Positions 17,920-26,617 of a stretch of 64,000 nucleotides of DNA are shown piece by piece. The stretch's first letter is position 1. Every line of letters begins with the position of its first letter. The DNA is from Planctomycetota bacterium. Its GTDB lineage: Bacteria > Planctomycetota > UBA8108 > JACQVS01. The translations under genes were made by a program, and so were the position numbers. The stretch spans positions 1 through 64,000 of the forward strand of contig JANQLS010000055.1 in assembly GCA_028280485.1 (NCBI GenBank), in the 5' to 3' direction. The notes under the pieces were generated by a model that worked only from the letters and a program-made list of their open reading frames with translations, did no database searches and was not told the origin of the DNA.

Positions 17920-17947
17920 TTGAAAGGGTGGATGCCCCCTGTATAAT
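17920..17947 (+). promoter_or_regulatory. sigma-70-type promoter for the tRNA-tuf cluster
   Basis: TTGAAA (17920-17925), 16-base spacer, TATAAT (17942-17947). Preceded by a T-rich tract, about 200 bases upstream of tRNA-Thr. Position and match support a tRNA operon promoter. Confidence 0.6.
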
Positions 17948-18143
17948 CCCCCTCTTCGCTATCAAGCACCTCACCCTAAATAACTCCTTCCAAAGTAATA
18001 CTATCGAGGTAGTTCGATCTGGGAACCTGGAGCTTGACCCTCAATACTCTATAACCGTCATTTATTTACGGTTGGCAATTAAGATTGAGAGGGGAAATGG
18101 CGACAACTAAAGAATATATCTTCTTGAAGATACGGAAATTCAT

Positions 18144-18215
18144 GCTGGCGTAGCTCAACGGCAGAGCTCTGGTTTTGTAAACCAGAGGTTGTGGGTTCGA
18201 ATCCCACCGCCAGCT
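18144..18215 (+). tRNA. tRNA-Thr(TGT)
   Basis: Acceptor GCTGGCG/CGCCAGC, anticodon stem CTGGT/ACCAG, loop TTTGTAA with anticodon TGT, T-arm GTGGG/CCCAC. No CCA encoded. First of a Thr-Tyr-Gly-Thr-tuf series, the order known from Enterobacteria. Confidence 0.95.
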
Positions 18216-18309
18216 TATAAAGAGGCTCCATTCTTTCGAAAAAGGCTTATTCCCCTTAATTAAGTTGGAGCTTTGAGAAGCCCATTGGCTTCGCCCCAAG
18301 AAAATTCTT

Positions 18310-18390
18310 GGGCAGGTACCTAAGTGGCCAAAGGGGACGGGCTGTAAACCCGTTGCGCAAGCTTCAGAGGTTCGAATCCTCTCCTGCCCA
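18310..18390 (+). tRNA. tRNA-Tyr(GTA)
   Basis: Class II tRNA with acceptor GGGCAGG/CCTGCCC, anticodon loop CTGTAAA (GTA) and a long variable arm between anticodon and T arms. No CCA encoded. Confidence 0.94.
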
Positions 18391-18395
18391 GTCAG

Positions 18396-18746
18396 TATTT
18401 GATGGTGTTGAAAAATTCCTAAGAATTTTTCAACACTCGCCCAAGCACCGCGGAGCGGTGCCGGGCTCCAAGAGGCGATAGCCTCTTGGGCGCGCCTAAG
18501 CGTGCGGAACAGTATTGATGGTGTTAAAAAATGCCTAAGCATTTTTTAACACTCGCCCAAGAGCCGCGGAGCGGCTCCGGGCTCCAAAGAGCGTTGCTCT
18601 TTGGGGGGTGCCTAAGCACCCGAAGCGGTATTTATGGTGTTAAAAAATACCTAAGCATTTTTTATCACTCGCCCAAGCACCGCGTTGCGGTGCCGGGCTC
18701 CAAAGGGTTCTGCCACTTGAGCGCGCATAAGCGCGCGAACGAATGA
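18396..18746 (+). repeat. three tandem about 117-bp multi-hairpin units
   Basis: Units begin at about 18396, 18513 and 18629. Each carries four hairpins in fixed order: a long AT-rich stem around CCTAAG, a GC stem, a third stem around the CTCCAA connector, and a short stem around CTAAGC or ATAAGC. Stems differ between units while pairing is mostly kept, and linkers such as CACTCGCCCAAG and CGGGCTCCAA are conserved. It lies between tRNA-Tyr and tRNA-Gly inside the presumed tRNA transcript. A related single unit follows nusG. Confidence 0.8.
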
Positions 18747-19055
18747 GTTTAGTGTTGATAGAGGCTTTTGGTCATTCTTGGATACACGCTCAGAGTGCTG
18801 ATAGCAGAATTCAGCCTCAAGTGGTTCGCGACTGTGCGTAAACAATGATTAAATAAGCCTTTAAGTGCTGGTTATCTACAAGGGTAGATTTTCCTCCCTC
18901 TCAGATGGTGGGGAATCACGCTTTGAATCAGCTCTCGTTCAGGCGGTAATCTTCGAAGGCATTAGCGAAAGCTACACCTTCTTACTTCTTTAAAATAAAT
19001 CTCGCTTTGCGGGGTAAGGTGTTGAGCCTGATCCATGGGGTTCAACCCAAAATGA

Positions 19056-19130
19056 GCGGGCGTAGCTCAGCGGTAGAGCTCCAGCCTTCCAAGCTGGTTG
19101 TCGTCGGTTCGAATCCGATCGCCCGCTCCA
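19056..19130 (+). tRNA. tRNA-Gly(TCC)
   Basis: Acceptor GCGGGCG/CGCCCGC, anticodon loop CTTCCAA (TCC), T-loop TTCGAAT, discriminator T, CCA encoded. Confidence 0.95.
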
Positions 19131-19374
19131 ATGCTTGATATCTAGCTCTTGATCGTAGCCTGAATTGAGAAATTCTTGGTTCTCAAGATTAAATTGATGC
19201 TTTTGAGGCCGAGGCCCAAGGGTGGCCTTGGGTCCAGTGAGTCCGCGAAGGATTTCCTCCCGATGAGAGGAAATCTAGAATAAGTCGAAGACTCGCCGAA
19301 CTTCCTGTAAGGATGTTGGCTGAAACTGCCGAAAAGTTAGCTGGATGGAGAGCTTGAATTTTGAGTTTTCCCGA

Positions 19375-19450
19375 GCTGCTGTGGCTCAGTCGGTAGAGCA
19401 CATCCTTGGTAAGGATGAGGTCACGGGTTCGATTCCCGTCAGCAGCTCCA
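19375..19450 (+). tRNA. tRNA-Thr(GGT)
   Basis: Acceptor GCTGCTG/CAGCAGC, anticodon stem CATCC/GGATG, loop TTGGTAA (GGT), CCA encoded. Directly precedes tuf in the cluster. Confidence 0.95.
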
Positions 19451-19899
19451 ATTTAAAAATATCCCCCCTTGAAGGTTTGGAGCACTCAACTGAGAGTGAT
19501 TTTTACTCACTCTTTGGCAACCAAATTTAAGCCTGTGGGGTACTCAAAGATCTCGGAAACCGGGAAGGTCAGACTTTTTCTCAGTTTCTTTGAATTTTTA
19601 CTGCTTTTTTCAAGCGATCTTTGATCAAAGCATATATAAAGTCTGGTTCGAAATCGGCCTGGAGGACGTTAGGAACTCCGAGCCAGCTGCGATTTTCTTC
19701 GAGATGGATCAGTGGGATTGAATTTGGATCTCAATGGCAAATCGATGATCCCGCGGCATTTTACCGTTCGATGATTTTGTTTGTTATCTGGCACCCTGAG
19801 GTCTTCCAAGAGGCTTTTATCCAACGAGGGTAGCCGCATAGAAGTATTTAAGATCAGTCGAAGAAGACTAGATCAAGTGTTTGTAGGAGATTAGATCTC
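19451..19899. other. tRNA-Thr to tuf spacer, no gene
   Basis: 450 bases holding the tuf leader. A 70-codon open frame at 19621 has no family likeness and no ribosome-binding site. AGGAGA at 19885 serves tuf. No clear terminator is seen, so tuf may be cotranscribed with the tRNAs. Confidence 0.4.
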
Positions 19900-21096
19900 A
19901 TGGCGAAGGATAAGTTTGAACGAACTAAGCCTCACGTCAACATCGGCACCATCGGTCACGTCGACCATGGAAAAACCACTCTGACTGCTGCTATTACTGC
20001 TGTATTGGCAAGTCAACAAGATGGAGTGGCCTTCCGTTCATTCGACTCGATCGATAAAGCGCCTGAAGAGCGTGAGCGCGGAATTACCATTAATACATCC
20101 CACGTTGAGTACGAAACTGAAATTCGTCACTATGCTCACGTCGACTGTCCCGGTCACGCTGACTATGTGAAGAACATGGTAACCGGAGCCGCCCAAATGG
20201 ACGGTGCTATCTTGGTTGTAAGTGCCGCTGACGGCCCCATGCCTCAAACTCGTGAACACATCCTCTTGGCTCGCCAAGTGGGTGTTCCTCGTTTGGTTGT
20301 TTTCCTCAACAAAGTTGACATGGTCGATGATGAAGAGCTTCTCGAGCTCGTCGAACTTGAAGTGCGTGAACTTCTCAGTACTTACGAGTTCCCTGGCGAT
20401 GACATTCCTGTCATTCCTGGTTCAGCTCTTAAAGCTCTCGAAAATCCAGATGTCGCCGACGTAGCTCAGCCCATCTTGGACCTCATGAAGGCTTGTGATG
20501 AGTACATTCCTGAGCCCGAACGACAAACTGACAAAGATTTCCTCATGCCTATCGAGGATGTTTTCTCGATCAAGGGTCGTGGAACTGTCGGTACCGGTCG
20601 TATCGAGCGTGGAATCATCAAGGTCGGTGAAGAAGTCGATATCGTCGGTTTGAAAGACGAAATCGGTAAAACCACCGTTACTGGTGTTGAAATGTTCAAC
20701 AAGCTTCTCGATGAAGGTATGGCTGGTGATAACGTCGGTTGTCTTCTTCGTGGAGTCGATAAAAAAGAATTGCTTCGCGGTCAAGTACTCGCTAAGCCTG
20801 GTTCGATCACCCCTCACACGAACTTCAAAGCTCAGGTCTACGTCCTGACTAAAGAAGAGGGTGGCCGATCAACTCCATTCTTCTCAGGATACCGTCCTCA
20901 GTTCTTCTTCCGAACAACTGACGTGACTGGCGCTGCTACTCTTTTGGGTGGTGCTGAAATGTGTATGCCTGGTGATAATGTTGAGATCGAAGTTGAACTC
21001 ATCACTCCTATCGCTATGGAGAAAGAGCTTCGTTTCGCTATCCGCGAAGGTGGACGTACTGTTGGTGCTGGTGTTGTCATCGACATCGTCAAGTAA
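19900..21096 (+). CDS. tuf: elongation factor Tu
   Basis: 398 residues, typical length. GTPase that delivers aminoacyl-tRNA to the ribosomal A site. G1 GHVDHGKTT (19-27), G3 DCPGH, G4 NKVDMVD, then beta-barrel domains 2 and 3 with [18 protein letters not shown] and the C-terminal [18 protein letters not shown] lies nine bases before ATG. Codon choice is strongly biased, as expected for a very highly expressed gene. Sits between tRNA-Thr and tRNA-Trp, upstream of secE, the classical order. Confidence 0.98.
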   Translation: MAKDKFERTKPHVNIGTIGHVDHGKTTLTAAITAVLASQQDGVAFRSFDSIDKAPEERERGITINTSHVEYETEIRHYAHVDCPGHADYVKNMVTGAAQMDGAILVVSAADGPMPQTREHILLARQVGVPRLVVFLNKVDMVDDEELLELVELEVRELLSTYEFPGDDIPVIPGSALKALENPDVADVAQPILDLMKACDEYIPEPERQTDKDFLMPIEDVFSIKGRGTVGTGRIERGIIKVGEEVDIVGLKDEIGKTTVTGVEMFNKLLDEGMAGDNVGCLLRGVDKKELLRGQVLAKPGSITPHTNFKAQVYVLTKEEGGRSTPFFSGYRPQFFFRTTDVTGAATLLGGAEMCMPGDNVEIEVELITPIAMEKELRFAIREGGRTVGAGVVIDIVK

Positions 21097-21177
21097 GTCG
21101 ACTCTCAAGGATCCCCTGAGTTTCGTTTAGGGGTTTCTGATAGTTTTCGATCTTAATTCGTTCCCGAATATTTCGTA

Positions 21178-21206
21178 AGCACGGGGTAGGATTCCTACCC
21201 CGTGCT
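21178..21206 (+). terminator. GC-rich hairpin after tuf
   Basis: AGCACGGGGTAGG pairs with CCTACCCCGTGCT with a three-base loop. No T-run follows, so it may be a processing or stability hairpin rather than an intrinsic terminator. Confidence 0.5.
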
Positions 21207-21367
21207 CTCTGTACTTACAGGGCGGCCGTGATTTCTAAAAAAAAGAAGTTACGGCCCTCGAAAAATCGCCCGAGATTTGGACCGGATTTAATCCTAAGTC
21301 TCGGGAGCTGAGAGTTCGGGAATTGATTCTTTATCCGATAAAAGATTCGTTAAGCTGAATTTGATGC

Positions 21368-21444
21368 AGGTCAGTAGCTCAATTTGGCAGAGCAACGGAT
21401 TCCAAATCCGTAGGTTGGGGGTTCAAGTCCCTCCTGACCTGCCA
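21368..21444 (+). tRNA. tRNA-Trp(CCA)
   Basis: Acceptor AGGTCAG/CTGACCT, anticodon stem ACGGA/TCCGT, loop TTCCAAA (CCA), discriminator G, CCA encoded. Lies between tuf and secE. Confidence 0.95.
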
Positions 21445-21659
21445 TTCCTCATCGGCATTTAACTGGTGACAGAATTTTTATCGGGTATTATCTCTACATT
21501 TCAAGGGCTCAAGCTCCTTTCTCAGAGCACCGACCTAAAGAGTGGGTGGAAGTCGTGGTGACTGTATCTGTTTTTAGGAATGGTGGTGCCTTCGAGCTGG
21601 CTCGCGAATCAAACATTCAACATTCCATTTACGTCAAAAAACTTGTTTTCAGGTGAAAC

Positions 21660-22109
21660 ATGTTCGACTGGAGAATTTATAAAGAAGGTCAAGGTATCTG
21701 GGCCCGTAACTCTGTAGCGGCGTTCATCGGTATCATGGCAGTATGGTCTTCAATCAGCTATTTTGAATGGTTGACAGATCCGGCTAATGACGCCATCGAG
21801 TCGTCTCTCTTTAACACTGTTTTAAGTGTTTACTCGTGGCCGTTCGACTACCGGTTGGTCATTGTTGGCCCTTACCTTCTCGCTCTTTTGTATTTCGGTG
21901 TCTGGCAATACAATCACGCTAAATGGGCGGACTTCCTCATCGACACTGAGGCTGAGATGAAAAATAGAGTCACTTGGCCAAGTCAAAAAGAGCAATGGAG
22001 CGCATCGGTGGTAGTGATCATTGCTGTCGCTATCTTGGGAGGCTATGTTCTCCTTTCCGATTCCGTACTCGGCGTATTCTTTAATTACGCCGTTTATAGC
22101 TGGTTTTAA
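21660..22109 (+). CDS. secE: preprotein translocase subunit SecE, N-terminally extended
   Basis: 149 residues, about twice the size of the minimal SecE. The conserved core is at the C-terminus: the amphipathic segment EAEMKNRVTWPSQKEQWSAS (about 98-117) and the final membrane helix (about 119-140). Two extra predicted membrane helices precede it (about 18-37 and 67-87). SecE clamps SecY in the Sec translocon. Long SecE proteins occur in E. coli and in planctomycetes, so the extension is not unique but supports the lineage guess. Followed 23 bases later by nusG. Confidence 0.93.
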   Translation: MFDWRIYKEGQGIWARNSVAAFIGIMAVWSSISYFEWLTDPANDAIESSLFNTVLSVYSWPFDYRLVIVGPYLLALLYFGVWQYNHAKWADFLIDTEAEMKNRVTWPSQKEQWSASVVVIIAVAILGGYVLLSDSVLGVFFNYAVYSWF

Positions 22110-22132
22110 TCTTTGTGAGAGGGGAACGATAA

Positions 22133-22663
22133 ATGGCCAAGGAATGGTACGTCCTTAGGGTTCAAGCGGGGCGTGAAGATACCGTTAGAAATACCCTCAT
22201 GAAGAAAATCCAGCTTTCTGGATTGGAGGAGTTTGTTCCGACCGTTCTCGTTCCGACCGAGCGAGTGTCTGAGGTTCGCGGCGGTAAGAAACGTTATCGT
22301 GAAAACAAGCTCTACCCTGGCTATATCATCGTCGAAATGGATTTAACCGACGAAGTCTGGTTCCTTATCAAAGACACCTCGGGCATCGGTGATTTCGTAG
22401 GCTCCTACCAAAAGCCCGTGCCCTTATCTCCTACCGAAGTTAAAAATCTTCTCAAGACCCTTGAGGGTAAGGAAGAGGCTCCTGAAGTCAAAATCGATTT
22501 CAACGTTGGCGACGGTGTGAAGATCAAAGAAGGTCCATTCGAGAACTTCGATGGTACTGTCGAAGAAACTTTCCCCACCAAAGGAACAGTTCGCGTTATC
22601 GTTACGATTTTCGGTCGAGCCACGCCCGTCGATTTGGAGTACTGGCAGGTAGAAAAGATCTGA
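22133..22663 (+). CDS. nusG: transcription termination/antitermination protein NusG
   Basis: 176 residues. NGN domain begins EWYVLRVQAGREDTVRNTL (about 3-21) and contains KRYRENKLYPGYIIVEM; the KOW domain at the C-terminus starts VGDGVKIKEGPFENFDGTV (about 124-142). Binds RNA polymerase clamp helices, links to Rho or ribosomal S10. GAGAGGGG precedes ATG. Followed immediately by a multi-hairpin unit, so rplK is probably separated by processing or has its own promoter. Confidence 0.97.
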   Translation: MAKEWYVLRVQAGREDTVRNTLMKKIQLSGLEEFVPTVLVPTERVSEVRGGKKRYRENKLYPGYIIVEMDLTDEVWFLIKDTSGIGDFVGSYQKPVPLSPTEVKNLLKTLEGKEEAPEVKIDFNVGDGVKIKEGPFENFDGTVEETFPTKGTVRVIVTIFGRATPVDLEYWQVEKI

Positions 22664-22666
22664 CTT

Positions 22667-22773
22667 TGATGGTGTGGAAAAATTCCTAAGAATTTTTCCA
22701 CACTCGCCGAAGCAACACTTCGTGTTGCCGGCTCCGAAGGGCTGCGCCCTTCGAGCTCACACTAAGTTCGCAT
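22667..22773 (+). repeat. multi-hairpin unit after nusG
   Basis: Single copy of the unit seen at 18396-18746. First stem GGAAAAATTC/GAATTTTTCC around CTAA, second GCAACAC/GTGTTGC, third GAAGGGC/GCCCTTC, and a remnant fourth. The second stem replaces GCACCGC/GCGGTGC of the tRNA copy on both sides, while connectors ACTCGCC and GGCTCC stay. Confidence 0.75.
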
Positions 22774-22777
22774 AGTA

Positions 22778-23160
22778 GTCGTCTCGCTCCGCGGGGCGTC
22801 TTCTGTCGATGGCAAATACTTACGATCTTCAGCGCTTGCCTAATCGAGTATTCAATCTTCTCGATCAGCCTATTTCCTTTGAAAAGGCCTCGGAAATCTT
22901 GTTTTAAGGTTTCTCGCATCCCCAATAACAAGCCTAACTTGCTTAAAATCGCCTCGCGGAGCGAGACGACTACTAATGTCCCGCTCGGCGGGACGTCTCC
23001 TCACGACGGGAATCACCTTCGATATTCAAGATGTAGCTATCCAAGCCATTCGTTCAGCCGACTCCTCTGAAGCTTCCTCAGAAACCTCGCTTCAAGCCTT
23101 CTCGTATCCCTGCATCATTTTTGAATTCTTAAAATCGCCTCGCGGAGCGAGACGACTACT
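22778..23160. repeat. two adjacent about 185-bp GTCGTC elements
   Basis: Copies 22778-22970 and 22978-23160, separated by seven bases. Both end CGCCTCGCGGAGCGAGACGAC, the complement of the GTCGTCTCGCTCCGCGGGG start. Interior blocks are shared with 16675-16862. No gene lies between nusG and rplK; the remaining 300 bases up to 23461 contain a CCCAAAA/TTTTGGG hairpin (23338-23362) and presumably the rplK promoter. Confidence 0.75.
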
Positions 23161-23461
23161 ATATTCCCATAAAATGCCCCTCCCCAAGCAGCTCTCTCAG
23201 TCGTCCATCGGCCCGAAATCAAAAGAATTCACTTTTTTTACGAACTTGCGAGAAAGCTTCTTGATTCTGCCCCATCAATCTGAGAGATTAGCCGCCTGTT
23301 TTTGCATTTAACTTCACTTTGGATAAGCCTCTCTCGACCCAAAATGCTGCTTAGTTTTGGGCCGAACCCGAACGTTAATCGGGTCTTCCGGTGCGCACAT
23401 TTGGCGTCAGCTCGGGAAGGGGTAATCGCTTATTCACCCGACTTTTACGAGGACTAAGGTC

Positions 23462-23890
23462 ATGCCTCCAGAAGTAATAGGAAAAGTAAAACTCCAGATT
23501 CCTGGAGGACAAGCCACTCCCGCTCCTCCCGTTGGTCCGGCACTCGGTCAACACGGAGTGAACATCGGTGAATTCGTTCAAAAGTTTAACGACGCTACTA
23601 AGCAACACCAAGGCTTGGTCATTCCCGTTGAGCTGACTGTCTACGCTGATCGTAAGTTTGACTTTATCCTCAAGTCACCTCCTGCTTCTGTTCTCATCAA
23701 GAAAGCAGTCGGTTTAGCGAAGGGAGCCAACAATCCTTCTCGCGAAGTTGTTGGTGAAATCACTCGCGCTCAAATGGAAGACATCGCCAACCAAAAGATG
23801 GAAGACCTCAATGCTAAAGATATGGATGGTGCGGTGAACATGATCGCCGGTACTGCCCGAAGCATGGGAGTCAAAGTTGCCGAAGAGTAA
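23462..23890 (+). CDS. rplK: 50S ribosomal protein L11
   Basis: 142 residues. Binds the GTPase-associated region of 23S rRNA. N-terminal [25 protein letters not shown] (proline-rich hinge, about 12-36) and the RNA-binding C-terminal domain with [20 protein letters not shown]. Usual length. First of rplK-rplA-rplJ-rplL. Confidence 0.97.
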   Translation: MPPEVIGKVKLQIPGGQATPAPPVGPALGQHGVNIGEFVQKFNDATKQHQGLVIPVELTVYADRKFDFILKSPPASVLIKKAVGLAKGANNPSREVVGEITRAQMEDIANQKMEDLNAKDMDGAVNMIAGTARSMGVKVAEE

Positions 23891-24139
23891 TTCGGTAATT
23901 AAATAAGAATTGGTCGAGTAAGTTTTGCTGGCACCATTTTCATTCGAGAGAACGGTGTCGATAAAACTTGCCTTGGAGTTAATACTCCTGGTCTTCGTTC
24001 TTCGTGGAACGAAGATATCGTTACCACTGCGGCTTCACGATTGAACTTTTCTCAATTTAAATGGAATTGAATGAGTTCAGAAGCAACGCGGTGGGAGAGA
24101 GCCTTTCAACACCGTTGAAAGTTTTTCGAAGGTCCGCAT
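23891..24139 (+). promoter_or_regulatory. rplK-rplA spacer with two stable hairpins
   Basis: An arm AAGTTTTGCTGGCACC (about 23919-23934) pairs with GGTGTCGATAAAACTT (about 23956-23971) with few mismatches, and CTTCGTTC/GAACGAAG forms a second hairpin just after. A 249-base gap between rplK and rplA is unusually long. An L1-binding autoregulatory site is possible, but I cannot show the L1 consensus. Confidence 0.4.
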
Positions 24140-24826
24140 ATGGCAAAAAAAAGCAAGAAATACCGAAGGTCGAAGGAGAAACTAACCTCCCAAGACCCGC
24201 TCCCCCTTGCTGACGCCGTCGACGTTCTCAAGAAATTTGAGAGCGCGAAGTTCGACGAAACCGTCGAATTGGCTGTGCAACTGGGGATCGACCCCCGCCA
24301 AGCGAACCAATTGGTTCGTGGCGCGTATTCGCTCCCTAACGGGATCGGAAAGACGGTTCGGGTGATCGCTTTTGCCGAAGGAGAGGCTGCCGAGCAAGCC
24401 AAAGCTAATGGTGCAATCGAAGTTGGCGGGGAAGAACTCGCTAAAAAGATCACCGACGGCTGGCTTGATTTCGATGTCGCCGTGGCGCATCCCGGAATGA
24501 TGCGACACGTCGGTAAACTCGGTAGAGTCCTCGGTCCTCACGGCAAGATGCCCTCACCAAAGTCCGGTACAGTTACTGACGATGTCGGTGGTGTAGTCGG
24601 TGAATTCGTGGCGGGAAAGATCGAGTTCCGTAATGATGACTCGGGTAATCTCCACGTAGTCGTTGGGAAGAAGTCCTTCTCCAATGACAAACTCGTCGAG
24701 AATATCCAGGTTTTTATGGACCATCTTACTTCGCTTAAGCCTCAGACCTCCAAAGGGGTTTTCCTGAAAAAGGCTAGCATCGCTTGCACGATGAGCCCAG
24801 GTGTCCCTGTGAAGCTGAGTTCATAG
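24140..24826 (+). CDS. rplA: 50S ribosomal protein L1
   Basis: 228 residues. Two-domain L1-stalk protein that also represses its own operon in many bacteria. Signature RVLGPHGKMPSPKSGTVTDDV (domain II, about 133-153) and DETVELAVQLGIDPRQANQLVRG near the start. Ends 15 bases before rplJ, so they are cotranscribed. Confidence 0.96.
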   Translation: MAKKSKKYRRSKEKLTSQDPLPLADAVDVLKKFESAKFDETVELAVQLGIDPRQANQLVRGAYSLPNGIGKTVRVIAFAEGEAAEQAKANGAIEVGGEELAKKITDGWLDFDVAVAHPGMMRHVGKLGRVLGPHGKMPSPKSGTVTDDVGGVVGEFVAGKIEFRNDDSGNLHVVVGKKSFSNDKLVENIQVFMDHLTSLKPQTSKGVFLKKASIACTMSPGVPVKLSS

Positions 24827-24841
24827 GAGGGAGGTGAACAA

Positions 24842-25405
24842 GTGTCCAAGATGCTCAATAACCTGATTATCCGAGATCTCGAAGATTACCTGGGGGATGC
24901 CGAAGGCTTCGTCCTCGTTAATCCTGAGGGACTCGACTCTGGGTTGACTTTTGATTTTCGTAAAAAACTGCGAGAGTCAGGAGTAACTGTCAAAATCATC
25001 AACAATCGACTCGCTAAGCGAGTGATCCGCGAAAAGATCGGCCTCAATGGTGATGCCGATGCTAACGCAACTTTCGACGAACTCTTCAGAGGCCAAACGG
25101 CCATTCTGACGAGTGGAGCCGAAGGTTCTGATGGCGTGATCGCTTCTGCGAAAGCAGTCTCAGGCTGGCTCAAGAAAAATAAGAAGAAGGTCGCCATCAA
25201 AGGTGGGCTTCTCGAGGGTCAGCTTCTGAATCAAGCCGATGTCGAAGGCTTGGCCGACATTCCCGATACTCAGGCTCTTTACGGCCAAATCGCAGGATTG
25301 TTCCAAGCTCCAGTTCGAAACTTGGCAACTGCAACCCAACAAATTATCACGAAGGTGGTTTACGCTCTTCAAGCTATCAAAGAAAAGAAAGAGCAAGAAG
25401 GATAG
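24842..25405 (+). CDS. rplJ: 50S ribosomal protein L10
   Basis: 187 residues, GTG start after AGGAGGGAGGTGA, a near-perfect anti-anti-SD. Base of the L12 stalk: N-terminal rRNA-binding part with EDYLGDAEGFVLVNPEGLDS and the C-terminal helix (about 155-187) that binds L12 dimers. A little longer than the usual 165-175 residues. Confidence 0.95.
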   Translation: MSKMLNNLIIRDLEDYLGDAEGFVLVNPEGLDSGLTFDFRKKLRESGVTVKIINNRLAKRVIREKIGLNGDADANATFDELFRGQTAILTSGAEGSDGVIASAKAVSGWLKKNKKKVAIKGGLLEGQLLNQADVEGLADIPDTQALYGQIAGLFQAPVRNLATATQQIITKVVYALQAIKEKKEQEG

Positions 25406-25420
25406 TAAGCCCTTTAGTGA

Positions 25421-25540
25421 GAAAGATCTCTTTGAGATCTTTTCCGTTACGATCGTTAACCGTTTAAGAATTTAAATCATTAAGTTAGTGCTCGCAGTCG
25501 CGAACGCGAGCCACCCTCCCAGACGAACTGGCAGGGTGGA
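25421..25540 (+). promoter_or_regulatory. rplJ-rplL spacer hairpins
   Basis: GAAAGATCTC/GAGATCTTTTC (25421-25445), GCTCGC/GCGAGC around 25490-25510 and CCACCCT/AGGGTGG (25512-25540) form three successive stems before the AGGAGG of rplL. Such structure could adjust L12 output, since four or more L12 copies are needed per L10. Confidence 0.45.
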
Positions 25541-25567
25541 GCGAGCTGAGCAGGAGGTTTCAAACCG

Positions 25568-25957
25568 ATGTCTGAAGCTCAATCAGAAAAAGTCACTCAG
25601 GTCCTCGATAATATCAAGACCTTCAACGTTTTAGAACTCGTCGAGCTCGTTAAAGCTTTCGAAGATGAATTTGGTGTTTCAGCCGCTGCACCCGCAGTTG
25701 CTGTAGCCGCTGGTCCCGCTGCTGGTCCTGCCGAAGCCGAAGAAAAAACTTCGTTCGACGTCATCCTCAAAGATCCCGGTGGACAAAAGATCCAGGTTAT
25801 CAAAGAGATCCGCGGAATCACTTCCTTGGGCCTCAAAGAAGCCAAGGCTCTCGCCGACGGAGCACCCGCTCCAGTCAAAGAAGGTGTCACCCAAGACGAA
25901 GCCAACGAGATCAAAGAAAAACTCGAAGCCGTTGGCGCTTCTATCGAGATCAAATAA
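25568..25957 (+). CDS. rplL: 50S ribosomal protein L7/L12
   Basis: 129 residues. N-terminal dimerisation domain (about 1-33), an Ala/Pro/Gly-rich flexible hinge (about 38-60) and the C-terminal factor-binding domain beginning [20 protein letters not shown], with [26 protein letters not shown] lies upstream. Followed by a hairpin and a long spacer before rpoB. Confidence 0.97.
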   Translation: MSEAQSEKVTQVLDNIKTFNVLELVELVKAFEDEFGVSAAAPAVAVAAGPAAGPAEAEEKTSFDVILKDPGGQKIQVIKEIRGITSLGLKEAKALADGAPAPVKEGVTQDEANEIKEKLEAVGASIEIK

Positions 25958-26025
25958 TCCAATTCCCTTTGAATTCGGATTTTTCGCTTAGTTCTGCGGA
26001 TTCTCTCAGAGTTTAGCGTATAAAG

Positions 26026-26089
26026 CACACCCCGTTACCCGAGTGAGGATCGAAATCGAGCCTTTCTCAGGTGACGGGTGTGGTCTTTT
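26026..26089 (+). terminator. hairpin attenuator between rplL and rpoB
   Basis: CACACCCCGT pairs with ACGGGTGTG, with a second inner pairing around CTCA, followed by GTCTTTT. A partial terminator between rplL and rpoB is well known in other bacteria and would explain lower rpoBC than ribosomal-protein expression. Confidence 0.65.
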
Positions 26090-26617
26090 AATGGCAGGTG
26101 ACTCAGGGATTCCCTTAGATCTCTGGGCTCGGCTTGCTTTATATCTCGAAGAACCGGCTGAATTTTTCTTTCGGCGACCTCCGTTTGAGGTTATAACTTG
26201 CCTTTTGTTAGTAAGTTAAGGCTGAACGCTGAAACTGAGAACAATTGCATTCAAATGAAGTACTGATGTTTCAATCAGGGGGATTCGAACAGCTGTTAGT
26301 AGTTTTGAGATTCTTCAAATCCAAAACGTGTATTCGTTGTTCCGCTCGTGTGTGGCGGTCGCACTCACGATTCTTTTTTATCTACCCACATTTCCCCTTC
26401 AAAATTCACTCGTCTCTTCCGCAGCCTCCCGAAGCGATTGGTCGTAGCGAGTATCTAACCGCCAACCCAACGTCGTGATCGATGAAGTGTTTTAAAAGCG
26501 CTTTGTTGTTCGCCCCGATTACGTCTACTGCACTGAAAAAAAAAGTATTTTTTTTGGTGATTTTATCTCCGCCTTCAAGCGGATTAACCTGCACTCAATT
26601 CGGGAGGGTCCCGTCAC
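26090..26617. other. rpoB leader, no gene
   Basis: 528 bases downstream of the attenuator. A 77-codon open frame here has no family likeness. GGGAGGGTCCC just upstream of 26618 is the rpoB ribosome-binding region. I see no strong promoter, although AT-rich patches are present. Confidence 0.35.

Noticed and set aside
18396..18746. possible CRISPR array
   Set aside because: Units are adjacent 117-bp repeats with internal hairpins, not short repeats with unique spacers, and no cas genes are present.
19621..19833. 70-codon frame between tRNA-Thr and tuf
   Set aside because: No ribosome-binding site, no family likeness, odd composition; probably chance.
21178..21206. classical intrinsic terminator after tuf
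   Set aside because: The hairpin is strong, but no T-run follows, so only a hairpin is claimed.
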